Of a stretch of DNA of 5,405 bases, positions 1 to 5,405 are shown in pieces. A program made the position numbers and the translations under genes. The stretch covers positions 1 through 5,405 of the forward strand of contig CAMCHA010000204.1 of the NCBI GenBank assembly GCA_945874515.1, written 5' to 3'. Source of the DNA: Asaia bogorensis (GTDB lineage: Bacteria; Pseudomonadota; Alphaproteobacteria; Acetobacterales; Acetobacteraceae). Below the pieces are notes generated by a model. The model saw nothing but the letters and a program-made list of their open reading frames with translations. It did no database searches and was not told the DNA's origin. The first letter of the stretch is position 1. Each line of letters opens with the position of its first letter.

Positions 1-161
1 GCTCGCTGCTGGTGGAATTACCAGGCGGTGAGACCGCAACAGCCTCATTAACTGCTGGCGTGGCTTATGCGCGCGCCGCCGGCGTTGACCATAATGTGGT
101 GAATGCAGGCACCGCGCCGCTTTCCTTCGTGGAAACGGAACTCAAGCACTTGATTGGGTGA
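1..161 (+). CDS. Cupin-domain protein, BauB-like (3' end only)
   Basis: Only the last 52 codons are present, read from base 3 and ending at TGA 159-161; the 5' part lies outside the window. The visible peptide begins SLLVELPGGETATASL and contains AGVDHNVVNAGTAPLSFVETELK. This is the C-terminal half of a single-domain cupin: the conserved His sits in the 'agveHdvvN' strand, and the tail 'aplsFVEtELK' is typical of the small (about 100 aa) cupins annotated as beta-alanine degradation protein BauB. The members are small cytosolic beta-barrel proteins of largely unproven activity, so the name is by family resemblance, not function. Its stop codon lies inside the 3' end of the convergent transporter gene. 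No hairpin terminator is visible after it. The family call is fairly secure; the biochemical role is unknown. Confidence 0.72.
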   Translation, partial: SLLVELPGGETATASLTAGVAYARAAGVDHNVVNAGTAPLSFVETELKHLIG

Positions 162-1035
162 TTTTCTTGCCGGGTAGCGTCACCATCGCAAGCCCGATAA
201 AGACCAAAGCCGCGGCGGGGATCGTCAGCCAGCCCGGCACCTCGCCAAAAATCGCGAAACCCCAGATCAGCCCGGTGATGGTGACGATATAGCCCACTTG
301 CGATGTCACAACGCCGCCTTGAGTGGAGAGCGATCGGAAATAGATCAGATAAGCCAGCGCGAGCAGCACGCCTTGGGTTATGGTGATCGGCAGCCCCGCT
401 AAATCCACGGCACGAATCTGCCCGGTTGAGAAAGCAATCACCGCCATCATCAGCGCTGCCGCAGCGCAGGTGCCCGCCGCCAGCGCCAAGGGCGCCGCTC
501 CGCGCGGGGCAAGCTTCACGCCGGCGATATTCGCAACCGCATACCAAACCGGCGTGCATGCCGCGAGCAATGCCCAGGGCAGCGCCTCCGGGTCCGGCAG
601 TGCTGCACCTGGCGCCATGGCAATGCCAATGCCGACCAGGCCCAAAATGCTGCCACCAATGCGCCGCCAGGATACTTTTTCCATCCGTAAAGCCATCGCG
701 CCAAGCACCGTCAGCATGGGCGAAAGTGGAATCAGCAGAGAAAAGAACCCCGCAGGTATATGCTGCAAACTCGTGAAGCCAAACAGGTTGGATAGCACCA
801 GCCCGGTCAGGCCCGATACGCCGTAATGGATCAGATAGGGCCGCTTCAGCGCTGGAATTTCGCGCCGCGCGAAGCAGACACCCAATAGGATGATGGCGCT
901 GAACCCCGAAGCCCCGAGCGCGATCATCAAAGGCGGCCAGCCCATGCCACCCAATGTCTTCACAAAAATCGGCGTGGCGCCCCAAATGGTGCCAAGCAGC
1001 AAAAGAGGCAGGATGGCGCTGAGGGCGAAACGCAT
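142..1035 (-). CDS. EamA/DMT-superfamily transporter, 10 TM helices
   Basis: This encodes a drug/metabolite transporter family inner-membrane permease of 297 aa, the normal length for two tandem EamA domains. The N-terminus (MRFALSAILPLLLLGTIWGATPIF...) is a typical first helix with the family's 'iWG..pif.k' motif. About ten hydrophobic segments follow, with the second EamA repeat starting near residue 153 (PWALLAACTPVWYAVANI) and ending with helices QVGYIVTITGLIWGFAIFGE and LTIPAAALVFIGLAMV. DMT proteins export or import small metabolites; the substrate cannot be read from sequence. The reading frame stays open to an ATG at 1101, which would add 22 polar residues (MPSEGFNFQPLDTQAVSRASVA). 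I prefer the ATG at 1035 because it starts directly before helix 1, and the longer form would leave only 6 bp before the divergent peptidase start. The ribosome site is weak (GAG, 7 nt upstream). The stop codon overlaps the 3' end of the convergent cupin gene by 20 bp. Confidence 0.9.
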   Translation of the reverse strand: MRFALSAILPLLLLGTIWGATPIFVKTLGGMGWPPLMIALGASGFSAIILLGVCFARREIPALKRPYLIHYGVSGLTGLVLSNLFGFTSLQHIPAGFFSLLIPLSPMLTVLGAMALRMEKVSWRRIGGSILGLVGIGIAMAPGAALPDPEALPWALLAACTPVWYAVANIAGVKLAPRGAAPLALAAGTCAAAALMMAVIAFSTGQIRAVDLAGLPITITQGVLLALAYLIYFRSLSTQGGVVTSQVGYIVTITGLIWGFAIFGEVPGWLTIPAAALVFIGLAMVTLPGKKITQSSA

Positions 1036-1053
1036 GGCAACACTCGCGCGTGA

Positions 1054-1076
1054 AACCGCTTGAGTGTCAAGCGGTT
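1054..1076. promoter_or_regulatory. Perfect 10-bp inverted repeat upstream of the transporter
   Basis: The arms AACCGCTTGA (1054-1063) and TCAAGCGGTT (1067-1076) are exact reverse complements separated by GTG. The repeat lies 18 bp upstream of the preferred transporter ATG (1035, minus strand) and 31 bp upstream of the peptidase start. Read on the minus strand it contains TTGACA (1070-1065), a perfect -35 hexamer, though I see no good -10 box at 16-18 bp. Two readings are open: an operator for a dimeric repressor over a promoter, or an RNA hairpin in the transporter leader that limits translation. The symmetry is seen directly; the regulatory role is inference. Confidence 0.45.
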
Positions 1077-1107
1077 GAAAATTGAAGCCTTCTGAAGGCA
1101 TTGTGCG

Positions 1108-1830
1108 GTGATGTCCCTGCCCGATTCGGAAATGGTGCCGCTTCGCCCTGGCTTGCTGGGTCCGCCGGAACTTTGCCCGGTGCGGTGGCGGCGTTCGGAG
1201 CGTGCCCGTTCGGTCAGTTTGCGCATTGATCCACGCGCTGGCGATGTGGTGGTGACACTACCAATGCGTGCCAGCCGTCGCGCGGGGCTGGAGCTTCTCA
1301 CAGCCCATGCCGCCTGGGTGCTGAAACGCATCAAGGCCCTGGCGCCGAGCATTTCACTCGCGCATGGCGCCGCGGTGCCCTTGGGCGGTCTGCCGCATCC
1401 CGTGCTGCATGACCCATCACGGCGTGGCGGCGCCTTTGTGGAAAATGGCGCCATCATCGTGACTGGTGCGGCGGAATTTCTGCCCCGACGCCTGCGCGAT
1501 TTTCTGCGCACGGAGGCGAAGCGGCGTATCATCCCCTTGGCTGCGATCCATGCTGATAAGCTGGGTGTCGCCATCAAGGCCATTCGCGTGAAGGATACGC
1601 AAAGCCGCTGGGGGTCTTGCGCGCCGGATGGCACGCTCGCCTTTTCCTGGCGGCTGGTGATGGCGCCAGATGCAGTGCTGGATTATGTGGTAGCGCATGA
1701 GGTCGCGCATCTGCGTGAGCTTAACCATTCTCCGCGCTTCTGGGCGCATGTGGCAGCGCTGGCCCCGCATCGTGAGGAGGCAGAGACCTGGCTGCGCGAA
1801 GAAGGCCCGGCGCTGCTGCGTGTGGGCTGA
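1108..1830 (+). CDS. YgjP/DUF45-type zinc metallopeptidase (M48-like, SprT-like)
   Basis: This is a predicted cytosolic zinc-dependent peptidase of 240 aa, the usual length for PF01863 (YgjP-like/WLM clan). Visible motifs, numbered from the GTG at 1108: an N-terminal beta-rich part (SLRIDPRAGDVVVTLP), the family signature QSRWGSC at 165-171, then HEVAH at 197-201 with catalytic Glu198 and zinc ligands His197 and His201, and the downstream LNHSPRFW with His207 as probable third ligand. All key residues are intact, so it should be active, but physiological substrates of this family are not established. There is no signal peptide or membrane segment. The start is ambiguous: GTG 1108 is 9 nt after a GAAGG (1094-1098), ATG 1111 follows directly, and ATG 1132 is also in frame before the conserved core. 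It is divergent from the transporter. The next gene is 116 bp downstream, so it is probably transcribed separately from the oxidoreductase operon. Confidence 0.9.
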   Translation: MMSLPDSEMVPLRPGLLGPPELCPVRWRRSERARSVSLRIDPRAGDVVVTLPMRASRRAGLELLTAHAAWVLKRIKALAPSISLAHGAAVPLGGLPHPVLHDPSRRGGAFVENGAIIVTGAAEFLPRRLRDFLRTEAKRRIIPLAAIHADKLGVAIKAIRVKDTQSRWGSCAPDGTLAFSWRLVMAPDAVLDYVVAHEVAHLRELNHSPRFWAHVAALAPHREEAETWLREEGPALLRVG

Positions 1831-1831
1831 A

Positions 1832-1875
1832 GCATTTTCAAGCCAAGTGGAAACACTTGGCGACTCGGAAAATGC
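1832..1875. repeat. Two-layered palindromic intergenic element (REP/RIME-like)
   Basis: The outer arms GCATTTTC (1832-1839) and GAAAATGC (1868-1875) are exact reverse complements. Nested inside, GCCAAGTG (1842-1849) and CACTTGGC (1854-1861) pair perfectly around a GAAA tetraloop. The interior loop is asymmetric: AA on the left, GACTCG on the right. The layout, including the AAGTGGA core and the GACCAAAAAA tail just outside, resembles from memory a palindrome scattered through intergenic DNA of many alphaproteobacteria (often seen as GCGTTTTCGAGCGAAGTGG...GAAAACGC). It begins one base after the peptidase stop codon. As RNA it would fold into a strong stem that could protect or end the peptidase transcript, but there is no following U-run on the + strand. 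The structure is certain; membership of a repeat family is inference. Confidence 0.7.
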
Positions 1876-1946
1876 GACCAAAAAAGGATTTGCTGCGTGT
1901 TCGTGAACGGGACGCGCACTAAAACGCAAAAGGATCGAGGATTGCC
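1876..1946 (+). promoter_or_regulatory. Leader of the oxidoreductase operon with a clear ribosome binding site
   Basis: These 71 bp contain no credible gene. GAGG at 1937-1940 sits 6 nt before the ATG at 1947 and is the best Shine-Dalgarno sequence in the window, which fixes the oxidoreductase start. A promoter is expected here because the upstream palindrome separates this gene from the peptidase. I see only a weak TTGCTG (1890-1895) and an A-rich stretch at 1918-1930, without convincing -35/-10 spacing, so no promoter is placed. Confidence 0.45.
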
Positions 1947-2957
1947 ATGAAAGCTGTTGGATATCGGAAATGCCTGCCGATTGATCACGCGGATGCGCTG
2001 ATTGATCTGGACATCGCGCCCCCCGCCGCGCCAACCGGGCGCGACATGCTGGTGGAAATCCACGCGGTATCGGTGAACCCGGTGGATACCAAGGTGCGCC
2101 AGCGCGATGACCCCGGTGAGGCACCGCGCATCCTTGGCTTTGATGGCGCTGGCGTGGTGCGCGCTGTCGGGCCCGATTGCACGCTGTTTCGCCCAGGTGA
2201 TGAGGTGTTTTATGCCGGCGTGATCAATCGTTCCGGCACCAACGCCGAATTGCACCTGGTGGATGAACGCATTGTTGGGCGGAAGCCGCGTAACCTAACC
2301 TTCCCCGAAGCCGCCGCCGTGCCGCTGACCGCGATTACCGCCTGGGAAGGCTTGTTTGATCGCCTTGGCGTGCCGCAAGGTGGTGCGCAGGGACAGACCT
2401 TGCTGGTGATTGCTGGCGCGGGTGGTGTGGGGTCCATGGTGATCCAGATGGCGCGCGCGCTGACCGGGCTGACCGTGGTAGCCACGGCATCACGCGCTGA
2501 AAGCGTGCAATGGTGCCGCGATCTGGGCGCGCATCACGTGGTGGATCATCACGGCGATATCGCAGCGCAGATGAAGGCGCTTGGCTTGCGCGGGGCAAAT
2601 TACATCTATTCCGCCAATACCACCGCGAAGAATTGGGCCGCCATGGTGGAAGCGGTGGCACCGCAAGGCCGCATTCTGCTGATTGAAAGCCAGGCGCCGG
2701 TGGATGCGCGCGATGTGATGCGCAAATCGGTTTCGATCCATTGGGAGCTGATGTTCACGCGGCCCCTGTTCAATACGCCCGACATGATCGAACAGCACCG
2801 CCTGTTGAATGAGGTTGCGGGCTTGATCGAAGCCGGGCGGATGCGCGGCACCATGACTCGCAATCTGGGTAAGATATCAGCGGCCAATCTGACGCAAGCG
2901 CATGCGCTGGTGGAAAGCGGCGGTATGATCGGCAAAGTTGTGCTGGAAGATTTCTGA
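1947..2957 (+). CDS. Zinc-less MDR oxidoreductase ('zinc-binding alcohol dehydrogenase' family, TIGR02817-like)
   Basis: This is a 336-aa medium-chain dehydrogenase/reductase, full length for the family, likely a cytosolic NADPH-dependent quinone or enone reductase. The N-terminal GroES-like domain covers roughly residues 1-130, with signatures VSVNPVDTKVR (41-51), LGFDGAGVV (63-71) and GDEVFYAG (84-91). The Rossmann domain follows, with the nucleotide motif AGAGGVGS at 156-163. The PLTAITAWEGLFDRLG segment (126-141) is typical of the quinone oxidoreductase branch. The Cys usual as first catalytic zinc ligand is replaced in the VSVNPVD region, and the four-Cys structural zinc loop is absent. 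The family name is therefore misleading: this looks metal-free. Start ATG has a GAGG 6 nt upstream. The asparaginase gene follows after 21-30 bp, which suggests co-transcription. The physiological substrate is unknown. Confidence 0.92.
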   Translation: MKAVGYRKCLPIDHADALIDLDIAPPAAPTGRDMLVEIHAVSVNPVDTKVRQRDDPGEAPRILGFDGAGVVRAVGPDCTLFRPGDEVFYAGVINRSGTNAELHLVDERIVGRKPRNLTFPEAAAVPLTAITAWEGLFDRLGVPQGGAQGQTLLVIAGAGGVGSMVIQMARALTGLTVVATASRAESVQWCRDLGAHHVVDHHGDIAAQMKALGLRGANYIYSANTTAKNWAAMVEAVAPQGRILLIESQAPVDARDVMRKSVSIHWELMFTRPLFNTPDMIEQHRLLNEVAGLIEAGRMRGTMTRNLGKISAANLTQAHALVESGGMIGKVVLEDF

Positions 2958-2987
2958 AGCCCGCGCAGCGTTGATTAGGTGATGATG

Positions 2988-3995
2988 ATGCAAAGCCCCT
3001 TTGTGCAATTGGCGGAAATCCATCGCGGCCCGGCGGTGGAGAGCATTCATCACGGAATCGCCGTGGTGATGGACAGCAACGGGCGCCAGGTGCTGGCGAT
3101 GGGTGATCCTGCCTTCGTCACCTTTCCGCGATCCTCACTGAAGCCCTATCAAGCGGTGGCGCTGGTGGAAACCGGTGCGGCGGATGCTTTGGGGCTCGGC
3201 GAAGAACACCTCGCCCTTTCCTGTGCATCCCATAGTGCCGAGGATTTCCAGGTTGCGCTGGTGCGCGATTGGTTGGCGCGCATGGGGCTTTCCGAATCCG
3301 CGCTGGTGTGTGGGCCGGATATGCCGCGCGCGGCGGCGGATCAGGCGAAGATTTATCGTGCTGGCGGCGATCATTCGCGCATCTATCATAATTGTTCCGG
3401 CAAGCATTGCGGTTTTTTGAGCGTGGCGCAGAAGCTCGGCGCACCAGTCGCAGGCTATGGTGATCCCGCGCATCCGACGCAGAAGCTTTATCTGGAAATC
3501 CTGTCGGAATTACTCGGCAGTGATGCAGGGCGTTTGCAGGCCGGCGTTGATGGTTGTGGCCTGCCTGCCTTGGCGCTTTCCATGGAAGCCATGGCGAGTG
3601 CAGCAGCGCGCTGGGCGGCGCGGAAGGTGGCAAGCCCCGCGCGGCGCACAGCCATTGAAAGATTGCAGGCGGCCATTGCGAAGTATCCGGATCATCTTTC
3701 CGGCCGTGATCAGGCGACCAGCCGCATTGTACGCGCCACCAATGGCCGTGTGCTGCTGAAAGGCGGCGCGGAAGGTTTTGTGGTGGGCTTCGTGCCGGAT
3801 CAGGGTTTGGGGATTGCGGTGAAACTCGCCGATGGTGCATCGCGCGCCAAGATGGGGGTTTTCGCTGCATTGCTTGGCCGGCTTGGATTGCTGGATGCAG
3901 CCGCCACGGCAGCGCTGGTGGATGCGGTGGAAGGCGATATCGCTGACAGCAATGGCAAGCCCGTGGGCCGCATTGCCGTGACTCTGCCGGCGTAA
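2988..3995 (+). CDS. L-asparaginase, Rhizobium etli type (Asparaginase_II, PF06089)
   Basis: This predicted enzyme hydrolyses L-asparagine to aspartate and ammonia, and belongs to the serine/lysine asparaginase class unrelated to E. coli AnsA/AnsB. Numbered from ATG 2988 (335 aa), the visible active-site elements are RSSLKP with Ser49-x-x-Lys52, SCASHS with Ser81, NCSGKH with Cys136 and Lys139, VDGCGLPA with Cys190, and KGGAEG with Lys258. By known work on the R. etli enzyme ReAV, Ser48/Lys51/Ser80/Lys263 are catalytic and Cys135/Lys138/Cys189 bind zinc, so the match is nearly one for one. There is no signal peptide, so it should be cytosolic. The start is a run GTG-ATG-ATG-ATG (2979-2990); AGG at 2977-2979 best suits the third ATG. 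It sits between a reductase and a monooxygenase gene, so a related amide substrate is possible. Confidence 0.92.
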   Translation: MQSPFVQLAEIHRGPAVESIHHGIAVVMDSNGRQVLAMGDPAFVTFPRSSLKPYQAVALVETGAADALGLGEEHLALSCASHSAEDFQVALVRDWLARMGLSESALVCGPDMPRAAADQAKIYRAGGDHSRIYHNCSGKHCGFLSVAQKLGAPVAGYGDPAHPTQKLYLEILSELLGSDAGRLQAGVDGCGLPALALSMEAMASAAARWAARKVASPARRTAIERLQAAIAKYPDHLSGRDQATSRIVRATNGRVLLKGGAEGFVVGFVPDQGLGIAVKLADGASRAKMGVFAALLGRLGLLDAAATAALVDAVEGDIADSNGKPVGRIAVTLPA

Positions 3996-3997
3996 CG

Positions 3998-5224
3998 GTG
4001 GCACCGGTGCATGTGCTGATCGCGGGTGGTGGTGTTGGGGGCTTGGCGCTGGCGCTCATGCTGCATCAGCGCGGTATTGGCTGCGCGGTGCTTGAAGCCG
4101 CGGCGGAAGTGAAACCGCTGGGTGTGGGCATCAATACCCTGCCGCATGCCATCCGCGAATTGGCCGCGCTTGATCTACTGCCGGCGCTGGATGGGGTTGG
4201 CATTCGCACGCGTGAATTGCGCTATTTGAATCGCTTCGGTCAGGAAATCTGGCAGGAACCGCGTGGTATTTGGGCGGGGCATGAGGTGCCGCAATTTTCT
4301 ATCCATCGCGGCCATTTGCACCAGGTATTATGGCAGGCAGCCGAAGCGCGCTTGCCGAAGGGCACTTTGCTGCGCAATGCGCGGCTGCAGAATTTCACGC
4401 AAAACGCACATGGCATCACAGCGCATTTGATGGATGGGCGCAGCCTTCCCGGTGATGTGCTGATTGGCGCTGATGGCATTCATTCCGCCATTCGCGCGGC
4501 GTTGCATCCCGATGATGGCGGCATTCGCTGGAATGGCATTCAAATGTGGCGTGGCGCGGTGGAATGGCCCGCCTTTGAAGGTGGCGACACCATGATTGTC
4601 GCCGGCGATATGAAGGAAAAGCTGGTGCTCTACCCGATCGGCACCGGTGCTTCCGCTGCAACGCGACTGACGAATTGGGTCGTTTGCGCGCAGATTGGTG
4701 ACACCAGCAAGCCACCACCTCGGCGCGAGGATTGGTCACGCCCCGGCCAGCTTGATGAAGTGCTGGCGCATGTCGCGCGGTTTCGCATTCCCTTTCTGGA
4801 TGTCGCTGCATTGGTGCGCGCCACGCCAGAATTCTGGGAATATCCAATGTGCGACCGCGACCCACTGCCCTTTTGGACACAGGGCCGCGTGACGCTGATG
4901 GGTGATGCTGCGCATCCCATGTATCCGGTAGGATCGAATGGCGCATCGCAAGCCGTGCTGGATGCGCGTTGTCTTGCGGATTTGCTGGCATCTCAGGCGC
5001 CGGAAGCAGCACTTTCGGCCTATGCCGCCGAGCGCCTGCCAAAGACCGCAGAGATTGTCCGCGCCAATCGCAAGGGCGGGCCGGAACGCGTGGTGGATGA
5101 AGTCAGCGCGCGCGCGCCCGACGGGTTTGCGCGGCTTGAAGATGTGATCTCGCGCGAAGAGATCGCCGCCATTGCTGGTGGCTATGCGCAAATGGCCGGG
5201 TTTGCAGCGGGGAAACAGCTATGA
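3998..5224 (+). CDS. FAD-dependent monooxygenase, class A, PhzS-like
   Basis: This is a single-component flavoprotein hydroxylase of 408 aa, expected to use NAD(P)H and O2 to hydroxylate an aromatic or heteroaromatic substrate. All three fold signatures are visible: the dinucleotide motif GGGVGG at 10-15 with acidic Glu33 closing the first Rossmann unit, the DG motif IGADGIHSAIR with Asp159-Gly160, and the GD motif GRVTLMGDAAHPMYPVG with Asp303. The stretches LGVGIN...PHAIREL, WQEPRG, PQFSIHRG and EYPMCDRDPLP closely match the PhzS/PRK07538 'flavin-dependent oxidoreductase' group rather than salicylate hydroxylase proper. No other phenazine gene is present, so a phenazine role is not implied. 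The start is GTG 3998, only 2 bp after the asparaginase stop and with a weak ribosome site, which points to translational coupling. Its stop overlaps the next gene's ATG. Substrate unknown. Confidence 0.93.
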   Translation: MAPVHVLIAGGGVGGLALALMLHQRGIGCAVLEAAAEVKPLGVGINTLPHAIRELAALDLLPALDGVGIRTRELRYLNRFGQEIWQEPRGIWAGHEVPQFSIHRGHLHQVLWQAAEARLPKGTLLRNARLQNFTQNAHGITAHLMDGRSLPGDVLIGADGIHSAIRAALHPDDGGIRWNGIQMWRGAVEWPAFEGGDTMIVAGDMKEKLVLYPIGTGASAATRLTNWVVCAQIGDTSKPPPRREDWSRPGQLDEVLAHVARFRIPFLDVAALVRATPEFWEYPMCDRDPLPFWTQGRVTLMGDAAHPMYPVGSNGASQAVLDARCLADLLASQAPEAALSAYAAERLPKTAEIVRANRKGGPERVVDEVSARAPDGFARLEDVISREEIAAIAGGYAQMAGFAAGKQL

Positions 5225-5405
5225 GCGGGCGCTTTGATATCAATATGGATGCGCGCGGTGTGGCGCGGCTGACGGTCGCGAATGATGCCAAGCTGAATAC
5301 GCTGAACGCAGCGCTATTGGATGAAGCGATTGCAGCGCTGCGCGACCTCACAAAGCACCCCGGCTTGCGCGCGGCGGTGCTGACCGGCGAAGGCGAACGC
5401 GCCTT
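5221..5405 (+). CDS. Enoyl-CoA hydratase/isomerase (crotonase family), 5' part
   Basis: Only the first 61 codons are inside the window; the gene continues past its right edge. The translation starts MSGRFDINMDARGVARLTVA and continues with NDAKLNTLNAALLDEAIAALRDL and LRAAVLTGEGERA(F). This is the beginning of a crotonase fold: strand 'varltvan...lNtLn', the following helix, and the strand 'aavLTGeGeraF' that leads to the first oxyanion-hole residues, which lie just beyond the window. Members hydrate or isomerise acyl-CoA thioesters; catalytic glutamates are not yet visible, so hydratase, isomerase or hydrolase activity cannot be decided. The ATG overlaps the monooxygenase stop (ATGA) and is preceded by GGGGA at 5209-5213, 7 nt upstream, which marks it as co-translated in the same operon. 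Confidence 0.88.
   Translation, partial: MSGRFDINMDARGVARLTVANDAKLNTLNAALLDEAIAALRDLTKHPGLRAAVLTGEGERA

Noticed and set aside
65..985. 306-aa minus-strand open frame overlapping the transporter
   Set aside because: It lies in another frame of the same strand as the clearly real EamA transporter. Its composition (Arg/His/Cys/Gly-rich, no hydrophobic periodicity) is that of a GC-rich shadow frame.
960..1634. 224-aa minus-strand open frame across the divergent region and into the peptidase gene
   Set aside because: Arg/Ser-rich low-information translation, antisense to the metallopeptidase with its conserved zinc motif; no supporting motif or ribosome site.
1832..1885. Standard rho-independent terminator after the peptidase gene
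   Set aside because: The stems are good, but the + strand tail is GACCAAAAAAGG with no U-run, and the minus strand has no T-run after the stem either; annotated instead as a palindromic repeat.
1697..1906. 69-aa plus-strand frame crossing the end of the peptidase gene into the spacer
   Set aside because: Mostly inside the peptidase in another frame, and its tail is just the palindromic element; no family resemblance.
3118..4059. 313-aa minus-strand open frame antisense to the asparaginase
   Set aside because: It is long, but Pro/Arg/Ser/His-rich with no recognisable domain, and it fully opposes a gene with intact catalytic motifs; shadow of GC-rich coding DNA.
3998..5224. Phenazine biosynthesis locus
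   Set aside because: Only the monooxygenase resembles a phenazine enzyme; none of the neighbours is a phz core gene.
1..5405. Defence system, CRISPR, prophage or transposon content
   Set aside because: No tandem repeats, transposase, integrase, nuclease or other defence-associated gene families are visible; the genes are ordinary metabolic, transport and peptidase families.

Overview
The window is compact, GC-rich, protein-coding bacterial DNA. Base composition, the frequent GTG starts, the protein families present and a palindromic intergenic element of a familiar alphaproteobacterial type all suggest an alphaproteobacterium. An Acetobacteraceae/Rhodospirillales relative such as a Roseomonas-like organism is my best guess, but it is inference. 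I see no rRNA, tRNA, CRISPR array, insertion sequence or phage gene.

Left part (1-1107): the 3' end of a small cupin gene (BauB-like) runs rightward into the window and ends inside the 3' end of a leftward EamA/DMT-family ten-helix transporter gene; the two coding regions overlap tail to tail by 20 bp. The transporter is divergent from the rest of the window. Its short upstream region holds a perfect 10-bp inverted repeat that covers a TTGACA sequence.

Middle (1108-1946): a YgjP/DUF45-type zinc metallopeptidase gene (RWGSC and HExxH...H motifs intact) points right. It is followed by a 116-bp spacer that opens with a two-layered perfect palindrome (1832-1875), best read as a dispersed alphaproteobacterial palindromic repeat rather than a standard terminator.

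Right part (1947-5405): four closely packed rightward genes that look like one operon: a zinc-less MDR oxidoreductase of the 'zinc-binding alcohol dehydrogenase' family (TIGR02817-like), a Rhizobium-type asparaginase (PF06089) with its catalytic and metal-site residues, a PhzS-like FAD monooxygenase, and the start of a crotonase-fold enoyl-CoA hydratase/isomerase. Gaps are 21-30 bp, 2 bp and a 4-bp ATGA overlap. Together they look catabolic (enone/quinone reduction, amide hydrolysis, aromatic hydroxylation, acyl-CoA hydration), but no single pathway can be assigned from the sequence. I found no clearly new system; the most interesting points are the palindromic element, the transporter's leader hairpin and the mixed catabolic operon.
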